In this document: in pieces, positions 7,274-16,800 of the stretch
Layout of the letters: each line of letters opens with the position of its first letter
Numbering within the stretch: position 1 is the stretch's first letter
DNA from: Brevundimonas sp. UBA7664
GTDB taxonomy: Bacteria; Pseudomonadota; Alphaproteobacteria; Caulobacterales; Caulobacteraceae
DNA: 64,000 nucleotides
NCBI RefSeq assembly: GCF_002483305.1
Contig: NZ_DLHQ01000050.1
Location: 35,899-99,898, forward strand
Reading direction: 5' to 3'
Made by a program: the position numbers and the translations under genes
Notes under the pieces: model-generated
Told to the model about the DNA's origin: nothing
Database searches by the model: none
Seen by the model: only the letters and a program-made list of their open reading frames with translations

Positions 7274-9058
7274 ATGACCGTTTCCCAGCCGCCGCTTCCC
7301 CAACTGCCCGATCCGACCGTCGTGGCCGAGACCCTGACCACCCTGATGCAGAACGCCGCCGCCGCGGTGCGAACCACCATGGCCCAGGCCGCCACGCCTT
7401 GCGCTCTACCCTACGATCCGACGACGCTGACGCGGGCGATGATCGACTTCAACACCGCGGTGATGACCCAGCCGGCGGCGCTGTTCGAGGCCCAGGCGAA
7501 GAACTGGACCGACTGGACCGCCCTGTGGCGCACCATGGGCGAGCGGGCCATGGGCCAGGAGACTTCCCCGGTCGCGGCGCCGGTCAAGGGCGACCGCCGC
7601 TTTTCGGACCCCGCCTGGAGCGACGAGCCGGTCTACGACTATCTGAAACAGGCCTATCTGCTGGCCGCGCGCCAGCTGCAGGATTTCGTCGCCGCCGCCC
7701 CGGTCGATGACGCGACCCGCGCCCAGGTCGATTTCGCCAGCCGCCAGATGATGAACGCCCTGGCGCCGACCAACTTCCCGCACACCAATCCGCAGGTGGC
7801 CCGTCGCACCATCGAGAGCGGTGGTCTGAGCCTGATGACGGGTCTGTCGAACCTGCTGGAAGATGTCGGCAAGGGGCAGGGGCTGGTCAGCCGTCGCGCG
7901 CCCAACGACTTCGAACTGGGCGTCAACGTCGCCGCCACGCCGGGTGCGGTGGTGTTCAAGAACGACCTGATGGAGCTGATCCAGTATGCGGCGACGACCG
8001 ACAAGGTCTATCGCCGTCCGCTGCTGTTCGTGCCGCCACTGGTCAACAAATACTACCTGTTCGACCTCACGCCGAAGGCCAGCTACCTGAAATGGCTGGT
8101 GGATCAGGGGCACACCGTCTTCGTCATCTCCTGGGCCAATCCGGACGAGAGCCACGCCGACAACGGTCTGGACGCCTATGTGAAGGATGGCGTTGTCGCC
8201 GCGCTGGACGCCGTCCAACTGGCCACGGGCGAGGCGGACGCGGATCTGGTTTCCTACTGCCTCGGCGGCACGCTCTCGGCCATGACGCTGGCCTATCTGG
8301 CCGCGACAGATCGCGCCGATCGAGTTTCCTCGGCGACCCTGATCGCCACCCTCGTCGACTTTGGCGACATGGGCGAATGGTCGGTGTTCACGAGCGAGCA
8401 GGACCTGAACGCCTTCGACCGCTATCTCGACGACAAGGGCTATGTCGAGGCCCACGACCTGACCAAGCTGTTCTCGGCGGTGCGGGCCAACGACCTGATC
8501 TGGTCGTCGGTGGTGAACCACTATCTGCTGGGCGACGAGGCGCGCGCCTCGGACCTGCTGTGGTGGTTCGATGACGGCTCGCGCATCCCGGCCCGGATGC
8601 TCAAGGAATACGGCCGCCAGATCCTGCGCGGGAACCAGCTCAAGGACGGCGGAGTCGCGATCGACGGCGTGACGCTGGACCTCAAGGCCATCGAGACCCC
8701 GGTGATGATCGTGGCCCTGAAGGACGACCATGTCTCGGCGTGGAAGAACACCTATGCCGGGCGCGCCTTCTTCGGCGGGCCGACGCGGTTCCTGCTGGGC
8801 GGCTCGGGCCACAATGCGGGGATGATCAATCCGCCGGCGGCCAACAAGCACGGCTACTGGACCAATGACGACGCTCCGGCCGACGCCGAGGCCTGGCTGG
8901 CCGGCGCCGAGCAGAAGACCGGATCATGGTGGCCGGAATGGCAGGGCTGGCTTGACGCCGCCGCGGCCGACGACAAGGTCAAGGCGCGCAAGGTCGGTTC
9001 CGGCAAGCTCAAGGCCGGCGTCGCCGCCCCGGGCGACTACGTCCGCGTTCGGCACTAG
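7274..9058 (+). CDS. phaC: class I poly(3-hydroxyalkanoate) synthase PhaC
   Basis: A 594-residue PHA synthase, the usual class I length. It polymerises (R)-3-hydroxyacyl-CoA monomers into PHA at the granule surface. The lipase-like box SYCLGGT carries the nucleophile at Cys329; the catalytic aspartate lies in VALKDDHVSAWK and the histidine in LLGGSGHNAGMINPP. The N-terminal PhaC_N region (about 100-260) and alpha/beta-hydrolase core (about 260-560) are both complete. It follows a 62-residue ORF and is convergent with the DNA ligase gene. phaA, phaB and phasin genes are not in this window. Confidence 0.96.
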   Translation: MTVSQPPLPQLPDPTVVAETLTTLMQNAAAAVRTTMAQAATPCALPYDPTTLTRAMIDFNTAVMTQPAALFEAQAKNWTDWTALWRTMGERAMGQETSPVAAPVKGDRRFSDPAWSDEPVYDYLKQAYLLAARQLQDFVAAAPVDDATRAQVDFASRQMMNALAPTNFPHTNPQVARRTIESGGLSLMTGLSNLLEDVGKGQGLVSRRAPNDFELGVNVAATPGAVVFKNDLMELIQYAATTDKVYRRPLLFVPPLVNKYYLFDLTPKASYLKWLVDQGHTVFVISWANPDESHADNGLDAYVKDGVVAALDAVQLATGEADADLVSYCLGGTLSAMTLAYLAATDRADRVSSATLIATLVDFGDMGEWSVFTSEQDLNAFDRYLDDKGYVEAHDLTKLFSAVRANDLIWSSVVNHYLLGDEARASDLLWWFDDGSRIPARMLKEYGRQILRGNQLKDGGVAIDGVTLDLKAIETPVMIVALKDDHVSAWKNTYAGRAFFGGPTRFLLGGSGHNAGMINPPAANKHGYWTNDDAPADAEAWLAGAEQKTGSWWPEWQGWLDAAAADDKVKARKVGSGKLKAGVAAPGDYVRVRH

Positions 9059-9060
9059 AG

Positions 9061-9077
9061 GGTCCGCCGGCCGGACC
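9061..9077. terminator. possible shared hairpin between phaC and the ligase gene
   Basis: Between the two convergent stop codons lies GGTCCG, a 5-base spacer (CCGGC) and CGGACC, a perfect 6-bp stem. There is no T-run on either side, so it would be a weak intrinsic terminator or a transcript-end hairpin serving both genes. Confidence 0.35.
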
Positions 9078-9079
9078 GG

Positions 9080-10702
9080 CTATCTCTGAGCCGGGTCAGC
9101 CTGGTCCAGCATCCGCTCCAGCGTCGCCAGCTCATCCGCTTCCTTCGCCGGCTTGTCCCAACGAATCCGGCTGATCCGGGGGAAGCGCATCGCGACACCG
9201 GACTTGTGGCGTTTCGATCGCTGCAGGCCCTCGAACGCCACCTCCAGCACCAGGCCGAACTCGCGGCTCGCCCGCACCGATCGCACCGGGCCAAACCGTT
9301 CGACGGTGTTGTCGCGCACGAATTTGTCCAGATGTTTGAGCTCCTCGTCGGTGAAGCCGAAATAGGCCTTGCCCACCGGCGTCAGCACATGGGCGCCGTC
9401 GGCGTCCTCGGTCCAGACGCCGAAGGTGAAGTCCGAATAGAAGCTGGACCGCTTGCCGTGCCCCCGCTGGGCGTACATCAGCACGGCGTCGATCAGATGC
9501 GGATCTCGCTTCCATTTGAACCACGGCCCCTTGGGCCGGCCCGCCTCATAGACGCTGTCGAGCCGTTTCAGCATCAGCCCTTCCGCCGCCTGCGGGTCTC
9601 CCGCGGGCGGCGCGGCGCGCAGGGCCGCGAGCTCGTCCCACGATGCGAAGGACTGGAGCGGCGACAGGTCGATGCGTTTGGAAGCGATCGCGGCGACGAA
9701 GGCCTCCAGCCGCGCGCGCCGTTCGACGAAGGCCAGCCCCCGCAGGTCGACCCCGTCCGCCGCCAGCAGGTCGTAGGCGCGGATGCCGGCGGGATGGGCT
9801 GTCATCACCTTCGGATCCGCCGCCTTTCGGTTGAGGCGCTGCTGAAGGTCGCCGAAGGACGCGACACGCCCGTCCCGCAGCACCAGCAGTTCGCCGTCGA
9901 TCACGCCCTCGTAGGTCAGGGTCTCCACCACATCGGGGAAGGCCGCCGAGACATCCTCGCCGGTCCGGCTGTACAGGCGCTTCACCCCGCCCTCGCTGAC
10001 CGCCTGGACGCGGATGCCGTCCCATTTCCATTCCGCGGCGTAGGCGGCGGGGTCCAGTTTCGGGAAATCCGCCTCGTCGATAGGCTGGGCCAGCATGACC
10101 GGGCGGAAGCGGCCGTGCGCATCGGCCGAAGGACGCTCGGCCTTGCCGTCCAGCCAGGCGAGGAGGTCGGCATAGGGCGGGGCCTGGGCGTGCCAGACCT
10201 CCTGGATGTCGGCGACCTCGACCTCGCCGAAGTCGGCCGCGGCCTGCCAGGCGAGGCGCGCCGAGACGCCGACCCGCAGGCTCCCGGTCACCAGCTTCAG
10301 CAGAGCCCAGCGGCCGTCGGCGTCCAGGGCGTCCAGCCAGCCTTCGATCAGGCCCCGCACCTCGCCCCGTTTCGCCTCTCTGAGGGCGTCAACCACCTCG
10401 GACAGATCGGGTTCACGGTTGGCTCCGTGACGGGCGGGCCAGATCAGGGCGACGGTCTCGGCCAGATCGCCCACATAGTCGTAGGACAGCCGGAACAGCT
10501 CCGGATCGACGCGGCCTTCCACCGCCTGTCGGATCATGGCCGGCTTGGCGGCGTTGAACGACAGGGCGCCGGTCAGGGCGGCGAGGGCCCAGCCCCGGTC
10601 GGGGTCCGGCGCATCGGCCAGGTGATCACGGATCAGCCGCAGTTTGACGTTGCGCGACGCCGTCAACGACAGCCGATCCAGCAGGGCCGCGAAGGCGCGC
10701 AT
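9080..10702 (-). CDS. ATP-dependent DNA ligase of the damage-response (LigC-like, TIGR04120) type
   Basis: A 540-residue ATP-dependent DNA ligase. Residues 1-200 are the N-terminal DNA-binding domain; the adenylation motif EWKWDGIR carries the nucleophilic lysine at Lys226; later motifs include IDGELLVL and GLMLKRLDS, and an OB-fold domain ends the protein. This is the family named cisplatin damage-response ligase, usually encoded with a metallo-beta-lactamase exonuclease. Its ATG overlaps the exonuclease stop (ATGA), so the two are translationally coupled. The helicase and PdeM-type nuclease that often complete the cluster are absent from this window. Expected role: repair of DNA breaks or crosslinks. 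Confidence 0.93.
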   Translation of the reverse strand: MRAFAALLDRLSLTASRNVKLRLIRDHLADAPDPDRGWALAALTGALSFNAAKPAMIRQAVEGRVDPELFRLSYDYVGDLAETVALIWPARHGANREPDLSEVVDALREAKRGEVRGLIEGWLDALDADGRWALLKLVTGSLRVGVSARLAWQAAADFGEVEVADIQEVWHAQAPPYADLLAWLDGKAERPSADAHGRFRPVMLAQPIDEADFPKLDPAAYAAEWKWDGIRVQAVSEGGVKRLYSRTGEDVSAAFPDVVETLTYEGVIDGELLVLRDGRVASFGDLQQRLNRKAADPKVMTAHPAGIRAYDLLAADGVDLRGLAFVERRARLEAFVAAIASKRIDLSPLQSFASWDELAALRAAPPAGDPQAAEGLMLKRLDSVYEAGRPKGPWFKWKRDPHLIDAVLMYAQRGHGKRSSFYSDFTFGVWTEDADGAHVLTPVGKAYFGFTDEELKHLDKFVRDNTVERFGPVRSVRASREFGLVLEVAFEGLQRSKRHKSGVAMRFPRISRIRWDKPAKEADELATLERMLDQADPAQR

Positions 10703-11766
10703 CAGTCGTCGTCCTCGTCCTCATAGCCCACCAGATGCAGCGCCCGCGCGGTGAGGCCGTTCAGTTCGGCCCAGCGCCGAAGGGCGTCGTCGCGGCCATG
10801 AGTGATCCACACCTCCCGCGGCGACAGCTCCTTCAGGGTGTCGGTCAGTTCGTCCCAGTCGGCGTGGTCCGACAGGACGAGAGGCAGCTCCACCCCCCGC
10901 TGCCGCGCCCGCGCGCGCACGCTCATCCAGCCCGAGGCGAAGGCCGTGACCGGATCGGGAAAGCGGCGGCTCCAGCGGTCGGCGAGGGCCGACGGCGGGG
11001 CGATGATGATGCGTCCCGCGAAATCGGCCTTGGACCCGGTCGCCGGCGCCAGCGGTCCCAGCATGACGCCGAAATGCTCGTACAGCCGGTTCAACCGTTC
11101 GAGGGCGCCGTGGACATAGATGGTCTCGTCATAGCCCGCCTCGCGCAGCAGGCGGATCACCCGCTGCGCCTTGCCCAGGGCGTAGGCGCCGACCAGATGG
11201 GCGCGCTCGGGGAACTGCCGCACCGAATGCAGCAGCCGTCCGATCTCCTGGGTATCTGGCGGATGGCGGAACACCGGCAGGCCGAAGGTGGCTTCGGTGA
11301 TGAAGACATCGCTGGGCACCGGCTCGAACGGGACGCAGGTCGGATCGCGGCGGCGCTTGTAGTCGCCCGAGGCCGTCACCGTCAGCCCGCCCTGCCGCAC
11401 CGTCGCCTGGGCCGAGCCCAGCACATGGCCGGCCGGGGACAGGGTCACCTCGGCTCCGCCCACCATCAGCCGCTCGCCATAGGCCAGTGGTTGAACACTC
11501 GTGGCGAAGTCGCGGCCGTAGCGCTCGCCCATGATGGCGAGGGTTTCGGGCGTCGCCAGCACCGCGCCGTGGCCGGCGCGGGCATGGTCGGCATGGCCGT
11601 GGGTGATGACCGCACGGTCCACGGGGCGCGGGGGGTCGATGAAGAAAGCGCCCGCCGGACACCAGAGGCCGTCCGGTGTCGGCCGCAGAATCGCGCTCAG
11701 TTCCGGGGCGACGGCGGACTTCAGCGGTCGCCCCCGGTCATCCACACGACCTGTCCCGACAAGCAC
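10702..11766 (-). CDS. ligase-associated DNA damage response exonuclease (MBL fold)
   Basis: About 354 residues, a metallo-beta-lactamase/beta-CASP nuclease related to mRNA 3'-processing exonucleases. The metal motif VITHGHADHARAGH is near residue 57, with later LSDHADWDEL and ITHGR elements of the beta-CASP region. This is the exonuclease that pairs with the LigC-type ligase, to which it is fused by an ATGA overlap. The start is uncertain: GTG 11766 opens the frame without a strong ribosome site, and a later GTG before DDRGRPLK is possible. It lies 89 bp after the DUF305 gene on the same strand. Confidence 0.9.
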   Translation of the reverse strand: MLVGTGRVDDRGRPLKSAVAPELSAILRPTPDGLWCPAGAFFIDPPRPVDRAVITHGHADHARAGHGAVLATPETLAIMGERYGRDFATSVQPLAYGERLMVGGAEVTLSPAGHVLGSAQATVRQGGLTVTASGDYKRRRDPTCVPFEPVPSDVFITEATFGLPVFRHPPDTQEIGRLLHSVRQFPERAHLVGAYALGKAQRVIRLLREAGYDETIYVHGALERLNRLYEHFGVMLGPLAPATGSKADFAGRIIIAPPSALADRWSRRFPDPVTAFASGWMSVRARARQRGVELPLVLSDHADWDELTDTLKELSPREVWITHGRDDALRRWAELNGLTARALHLVGYEDEDDD

Positions 11767-11855
11767 GGACCCATCGCCATCCTGATCATCACAACCTCCA
11801 TCCGAAATTGATCAAGTCGATCAGGCCGCGTTCGGTTGCCTGGAGGCCCGACGGC

Positions 11856-14303
11856 TCAGCCGAGCCGATCCGCGATGCCCGAGAGGGTCTCCTTCAGCCC
11901 CGTCATCCGTTTGGCGGTCTGATCCTCGCCCGTCACCCGGATTTCCCCGGCGAGGGCCTCGATCTGGCGAGCGACCGCGGCGTCGCGGCCGTTCGCATCG
12001 ACCAACGGCGTCGCCAGGTCCAGCGCGCCGGTGATGCGGGCCATCATCTCGGCGGGCATGGCGTCATCGCGCGCCAGCTGGTCCAGATAGGCGCGGGCGA
12101 CCACGGGATGGGCGGGCCAGCTCACCGGGAACTGCTGCTGGGGGTTCACCGCGCCACCGACGTCGGCCATGGCCGCGGCGGCGATCTCGTTGGCGGTCAG
12201 ATGCTCGCTCGGCTCCAGCGTCAGCACGTCCAGGCCACGGGCGATCTCCGTGCCGTAGATGCGGCCATTGTACCAGTATACGGACCAGTAACCGCCCATG
12301 GTGCCGTGCTGCTCATTGATCGGTCCACGGTCGAAATAGGCGATCTCGCGGGGATTGGCCGAGTCGGTGAAGTCGCTGATCGACAATCCGCCCTGGTACC
12401 AGGCCTGGACGAACAGGTCGCGGCCGGGCACCGGGATCAGCGAACCGTTGTGGGCGACGCAGTTTTCCTTGTCCGTCTGGGCCGCCGGCAGCTTGTAGTA
12501 GCTGCGGAAGACCAGCTGGCCGTCGACGATGTCATAGATGGCGTTGGCGCCCCAGGTGCGGGGATCCTGGACCCGGCAGCGCGGACGTCCGCCGCCGCCC
12601 CATTCGTCGGTGAAGATCACCTTGGTGCCGTCGTTGTTGAAGGTGGCGGAGTGCCAGTAGGCGAAGCCTGTGTCGGTCACCGCATCGAGCCGCCGCGGCT
12701 CGAGCGGGTTGGAGATGTCGAAGAGGATGCCGTTGCCCGAGCAGGCCCCGCCCGCGATGTTGCGCGACGGGAACAGGGTGATGTCGTGGCAGTGGTCGGT
12801 GCGACCTGTGGTCTGCGTCCCTTCACCGTGGTCGCCGCCCTGCCACAGGCCGGCGATCTGGCCGGTCTCGGCGTCGGCGAAGACCGTGGGGCTGTCGATG
12901 ATGCGCGACCGGGACGGGTCGGCCAGGGGGATCTCGATGACATCAACCCGGAACAGGGCCGTGCGCGGATCGCCCGGCGTGCCGACGACGCACCCGGCCA
13001 GTTCCTCTTCATCGCGGATGTTGGCGGTGCCGGAGTTGTAGACGACCAGGCGCCGTGCGTCTTGGGCCACCACCGAATGGGTGTGCGAGCCGCGGCAGGT
13101 CTGGACCTGCCCGACCTGGACGGGGCGGGTCCGGTCGCTGATGTCGAAGATCCGCAGGCCGCGGAACCGCTCGGGGTTCACCTGGCCGGTCACGCCCTGG
13201 CGGCCGCAGTCGACCCGGCCGCTGTTGGACTCGACCGACATCAGCAGCAGGTTGCCGACGATCGACACGTCGCCCTGACCGCCGGGGCAGACGATCGAAC
13301 TGATCAGTTCGGGCTCGGCGGCGTCGGTCAGCCGGTACAGGTTGACGCCGTGATAGTTGCCGACCGCCAGAAGGTCGCCGGCGAATGCCATGTCGGTGTT
13401 GGCGAAGCTGAGGAAGGGCGAGCGGCGGCCGAACTGGGACGCGGCGCTGTCGCGGGCGACCCCGTCGTCGGCGACCGTCGGAACCGCCGGGGGCAGGCCC
13501 TCGGGGTTGGCGGGATCGAAGAAGCCGGTCGGCTTGGGCAGGCTGGCGATGAGGGCCAGGTTGCTGGCCGCCTGACCTGCGTCGCGGAATCCGGCGGACA
13601 GGGTGCTGCGCGGATCGCCGGCCTGCTGGCGCGACAGGGCCGTCATGCGGTCGATCTCGGCCTGCTGTTCGTTGGTCACGTCGTTGGCGAAGCGGAACAG
13701 CACCGGATCGTAGGCGGAGCCGGAGCGCGCGAACAGGTCGGCGACCATCTTCACCGCCCCCTCGTGGTGGGCGATCATCAGCCGGAGGAACTGCTGGTCG
13801 AAGTCGGGGCCGCTGGCGGCGGCAAGCGCGGCCATCTGTTCCGCCGTGGCCATGCCCGGCATGCCGGCATGGGCCGCGCCGTGCTGGCTGTGATCCATTC
13901 CCGCCATGCCGGCGTGGCCGGCGGCGGCGGCCGGCGCTTCTTGGCCGCGCTCGCGCAGCCAGCCCTGCATGAATTCGATCTCGTCGGCCTGGGACGCATT
14001 GATACGGCCGGAGATGTCGCGGATCGCCTGGGTGTTGGTCCGCCCGGCGACGAGCGCGGCCATCTCGACGGCCTGGGCATGGTGAAGGATCATGTCCTGC
14101 ATGAATTTCACGTCGTCGGCGGAATAGCGGTTGTCGGCGATGCGCGAGGCTTCCTCGCCGCTCAGGGCGCGGGCGGCCTGGCCCGGCGCGCCGGGCTGCA
14201 CGATCGGGGCGTCCTGCGCGAAGGCGCCGGTGGCGCAGAGCAAGACGCCAGCGGCGACGGAGGAGCCCAGAAGCTTGCGAATGGACGGCGCGGATCGATG
14301 CAT
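11856..14303 (-). CDS. exported DUF305 / LVIVD beta-propeller protein with Met/His-rich linker
   Basis: An 815-residue secreted protein. The start ATG 14303 has GGAG nine bases upstream and opens a signal peptide (KLLGSSVAAGVLLCATGAFA). Residues about 55-115 and 165-230 are two DUF305 halves (MILHHAQAVEMA and MIAHHEGAVKMV). Between them is a Met/His-rich stretch containing GMDHSQHGAAHAGMPGM, of the kind seen in periplasmic copper proteins. Residues about 300-730 are LVIVD-repeat beta-propeller (LAVGNYHGVNLYRL and similar). DUF305 proteins are ferritin-like four-helix proteins often found with copper or silver resistance genes. Function here is unproven; metal binding in the periplasm is an inference. 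Confidence 0.82.
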   Translation of the reverse strand: MHRSAPSIRKLLGSSVAAGVLLCATGAFAQDAPIVQPGAPGQAARALSGEEASRIADNRYSADDVKFMQDMILHHAQAVEMAALVAGRTNTQAIRDISGRINASQADEIEFMQGWLRERGQEAPAAAAGHAGMAGMDHSQHGAAHAGMPGMATAEQMAALAAASGPDFDQQFLRLMIAHHEGAVKMVADLFARSGSAYDPVLFRFANDVTNEQQAEIDRMTALSRQQAGDPRSTLSAGFRDAGQAASNLALIASLPKPTGFFDPANPEGLPPAVPTVADDGVARDSAASQFGRRSPFLSFANTDMAFAGDLLAVGNYHGVNLYRLTDAAEPELISSIVCPGGQGDVSIVGNLLLMSVESNSGRVDCGRQGVTGQVNPERFRGLRIFDISDRTRPVQVGQVQTCRGSHTHSVVAQDARRLVVYNSGTANIRDEEELAGCVVGTPGDPRTALFRVDVIEIPLADPSRSRIIDSPTVFADAETGQIAGLWQGGDHGEGTQTTGRTDHCHDITLFPSRNIAGGACSGNGILFDISNPLEPRRLDAVTDTGFAYWHSATFNNDGTKVIFTDEWGGGGRPRCRVQDPRTWGANAIYDIVDGQLVFRSYYKLPAAQTDKENCVAHNGSLIPVPGRDLFVQAWYQGGLSISDFTDSANPREIAYFDRGPINEQHGTMGGYWSVYWYNGRIYGTEIARGLDVLTLEPSEHLTANEIAAAAMADVGGAVNPQQQFPVSWPAHPVVARAYLDQLARDDAMPAEMMARITGALDLATPLVDANGRDAAVARQIEALAGEIRVTGEDQTAKRMTGLKETLSGIADRLG

Positions 14304-14392
14304 CGGCTTGATCTCCATTTTACGAACGTGCGTCAGGGCTAGCATGGGATTTCCGACGGCACCAACCGTGGCGTCTCTCCCCGGCCCCGGGA

Positions 14393-16024
14393 CTAGCCGG
14401 CCACGCGCCTGAGCACCACGCCGGCCATCGGCGGCAGCGCGCCCCGGGGCGGCGTTGCCAGATTGACCGCCTCGACGACCTGCATGCCTTCTGGCGGCGA
14501 CCACGGCGCGGGCTCGTGACCGAGGTTGAAGACACAGACCAGCCGTTCGTCGTCGGACACCCGTTCGAAGCAGAGAATGTCCCCGTCCGACTCCAGCATG
14601 TGCATCTCGCCCCGGACGAGGGCGGGGTGCGATTTTCTCAGGGCGACCAAACGACGGGTGACGTGGAGCATGGCGTGCGGATCCGCCTCCTGCCGATCCA
14701 CGGCGAGGTCGACGTGGCGCGGGTCGAGCGGGAGCCAGGGTTCGACGGTCGAGAAGCCGGCCCAGGGCTGGTCGGCGCGCCACGGAATGGGCGTGCGCGC
14801 GCCGTCGCGGCCGAGGGTCCGGGGCCAGTTGGCGATGGCCTCTGGATCGACCAGCCGGTCGAAGGGAACCTCGCCCTGGGGCAGGGCCAGCTCCTCGCCC
14901 TGATAGATGAAGACGTTGCCGCGCAGGGTCATGAGCAGGAGCATGGCCATCCGGGCCATGGCGTTGAGGTCGCGACCACCGGCCCAGCGCGAAATGGCTC
15001 GCGGCGCATCGTGGTTCGAGAAGGTCCAGGACGGCCAGCCCTGTCCGTCACGCCCGTGCCAGGCCTCGGCGCCCATGCGGACCAGCTGCCGCTCCAGCGT
15101 CGGGGCGTAGAGGTAGAGGAAGCCGTAGGCGCTGTTCAGATGGCCCTCGCCGCGGGTGAAGGCCTGCATCTCGCGCTCGGCATGGTCGCCCGCCACCTCG
15201 GCGACGCTGAAGCGACCGCCATAGCTGTCGGTGAGGGCGCGGATACGGGCGAGGAAGTCGACAATGCCCGGCTGGGACTGGTTGTGCACCTTGTCCTGGA
15301 AGTCGAACGGCCGGGTCCGCGGTCCGCCGGGCGGCAGCGGCGGATTGTCGGTCAGCTTCGGGTCATGCATCGAAAAGTTGATGGCGTCGAAGCGGAAGCC
15401 GTCGACGCCGCGGTCCAGCCAGAAGCGCGCGACCTCCAGCAGGGAGTCCTGGACCGCTGGATTGTGCAGGTTCAGCTGCGGCTGCTCCGGCAGGAAATTG
15501 TGCATGTAATACTGACCCCGCCGCGCGTCCCAGGTCCAGGCCGGCCCGCCGAAGACCGACTGCCAGTTGGAGGGCGGCGAGCCGTCGGGTTTGGCGTCGG
15601 CCCATACGTACCAGTCCGCTTTCGGCCCCGAGCGGGACTGGCGGCTTTCCGCGAACCAGACATGCTTGTCGGAGGTGTGGGCGAAGACCAGATCGGTGAT
15701 GATCTTCAGGCCGAGCTGATGGGCGCGGGCGATCAGGCGGTCGAAATCGGCCAGGGTCCCGAAGACCGGATCGACGTCGCAATAGTCGGCAACGTCATAG
15801 CCGAAATCCTTCATCGGCGAGGTGAAGAAGGGGCTCAACCAGACTCCGTCCACGCCCAGCGAGGCGATGTGATCGAGGTGGGCGGTGACGCCGGGCAGGT
15901 CGCCGACGCCGTCGCCGTTCGTGTCGGCGAAGCTGCGCGGATAGACCTGATAGATCACGGCCCCACGCCACCATTCTGCGGTGGCGGCAGGGGCGGGCGG
16001 GCGGTCGGATGAGCGGGGGGTCAC
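14393..16024 (-). CDS. alpha-glucosidase, glycoside hydrolase family 13
   Basis: A 543-residue GH13 enzyme, about the usual length of bacterial alpha-glucosidases. Conserved region I gives DLVFAHTS, region II DGFRFDAINF with the nucleophile at Asp213, region III has the acid/base Glu in SVAEV, and region IV is FSNHDAPR. The pattern fits the alpha-1,4-glucosidase or oligo-glucosidase subgroup rather than a secreted amylase; no signal peptide is seen, so it is probably cytoplasmic. The start is GTG 16024, with GAAGG eight bases upstream. No sugar transporter or regulator is adjacent. Confidence 0.92.
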   Translation of the reverse strand: MTPRSSDRPPAPAATAEWWRGAVIYQVYPRSFADTNGDGVGDLPGVTAHLDHIASLGVDGVWLSPFFTSPMKDFGYDVADYCDVDPVFGTLADFDRLIARAHQLGLKIITDLVFAHTSDKHVWFAESRQSRSGPKADWYVWADAKPDGSPPSNWQSVFGGPAWTWDARRGQYYMHNFLPEQPQLNLHNPAVQDSLLEVARFWLDRGVDGFRFDAINFSMHDPKLTDNPPLPPGGPRTRPFDFQDKVHNQSQPGIVDFLARIRALTDSYGGRFSVAEVAGDHAEREMQAFTRGEGHLNSAYGFLYLYAPTLERQLVRMGAEAWHGRDGQGWPSWTFSNHDAPRAISRWAGGRDLNAMARMAMLLLMTLRGNVFIYQGEELALPQGEVPFDRLVDPEAIANWPRTLGRDGARTPIPWRADQPWAGFSTVEPWLPLDPRHVDLAVDRQEADPHAMLHVTRRLVALRKSHPALVRGEMHMLESDGDILCFERVSDDERLVCVFNLGHEPAPWSPPEGMQVVEAVNLATPPRGALPPMAGVVLRRVAG

Positions 16025-16158
16025 GCCGGGCCTTCATCGGGTTGATGGGTCACCCACTGTTGAACACCACCTGCGCCGCGGCGTCACCCACCGGCGTCGG
16101 CCCAACCGCTCAATCCGGGCGCTACTGCACCAGCGCCTCGATCAGATCGCCCATGCGG

Positions 16159-16800
16159 TCAGGTTTCGCTGACCCTGGCGGCCTTGATCCCTGCACGATT
16201 TGCTCGATCCCTCAGAACGTCCAGAACCCGGGCGAAGGCGAGGTCCCTGGAACGCAGCAGGACGAGCAGGTGGTAGATGAGATCCGCCGCCTCCTCCGTC
16301 AGCTCCGCCACATCCCCGGCCGCGCCTGCGAGGGCGACTTCCACGCCCTCCTCCCCCACCTTCTGGGCGGCGCGCTTCGGGCCTTGCGCCAGCAGGCGGG
16401 CGGTCCAGCTTTCAGCCGGGTCCGCGGCGGCGCGTTCGGCGATGGTCGCCTCCAGCCGGGCGAGTCGACCGAGACCCGGCGCATCCTCCTCGCCGAAACA
16501 GCTGATGCGGTTCAGGTGGCAGGCGTTGCCGACGGGACGGACCTTCAGGACCAGCGCATCGGCGTCGCAGTCGGGGGTGATCGATACGACGTGAAGCCGG
16601 TCGCCCGAGGTCTCGCCCTTGCGCCAGCGGCGGCCGCGCGAGCGGGAGAAGAAGGTGGCTTCACCGGAGGCGATCGTCTCGTCGAGGGCGGCGCGATCCA
16701 TATAGGCCAGGGTCAGGACCTGCAGGGTGCCGGCGTCCTGGACGACGACGGGGATCAGGCCCTGGCCCTTGGCGAAGTCGAGTTGGTCGGAATCGATCAC
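16159..16800 (-). CDS. hisIE: bifunctional phosphoribosyl-AMP cyclohydrolase / phosphoribosyl-ATP pyrophosphatase
   Basis: A 213-residue fusion catalysing steps 2 and 3 of histidine synthesis. Residues 1-115 are HisI (RWRKGETSG, TPDCDADALVL, GNACHLNRISCF, metal-binding Asp and Cys residues). Residues about 125-213 are HisE (QKVGEEGVEVALA, EEAADLIYHLLVLL). The start is GTG 16800, overlapping the hisF stop as GTGA. It is the last gene of the his operon. Alphaproteobacteria usually encode HisI and HisE separately, so the fusion is unusual for this lineage and matches the enteric arrangement. Confidence 0.95.
   Translation of the reverse strand: MIDSDQLDFAKGQGLIPVVVQDAGTLQVLTLAYMDRAALDETIASGEATFFSRSRGRRWRKGETSGDRLHVVSITPDCDADALVLKVRPVGNACHLNRISCFGEEDAPGLGRLARLEATIAERAAADPAESWTARLLAQGPKRAAQKVGEEGVEVALAGAAGDVAELTEEAADLIYHLLVLLRSRDLAFARVLDVLRDRANRAGIKAARVSET

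Noticed and set aside
11808..11823. FNR-like TTGAT ... ATCAG sequence upstream of the exonuclease
   Set aside because: The spacing between half-sites is 7 bases instead of 4 and the second half-site is imperfect, so no FNR/FixK site is called.
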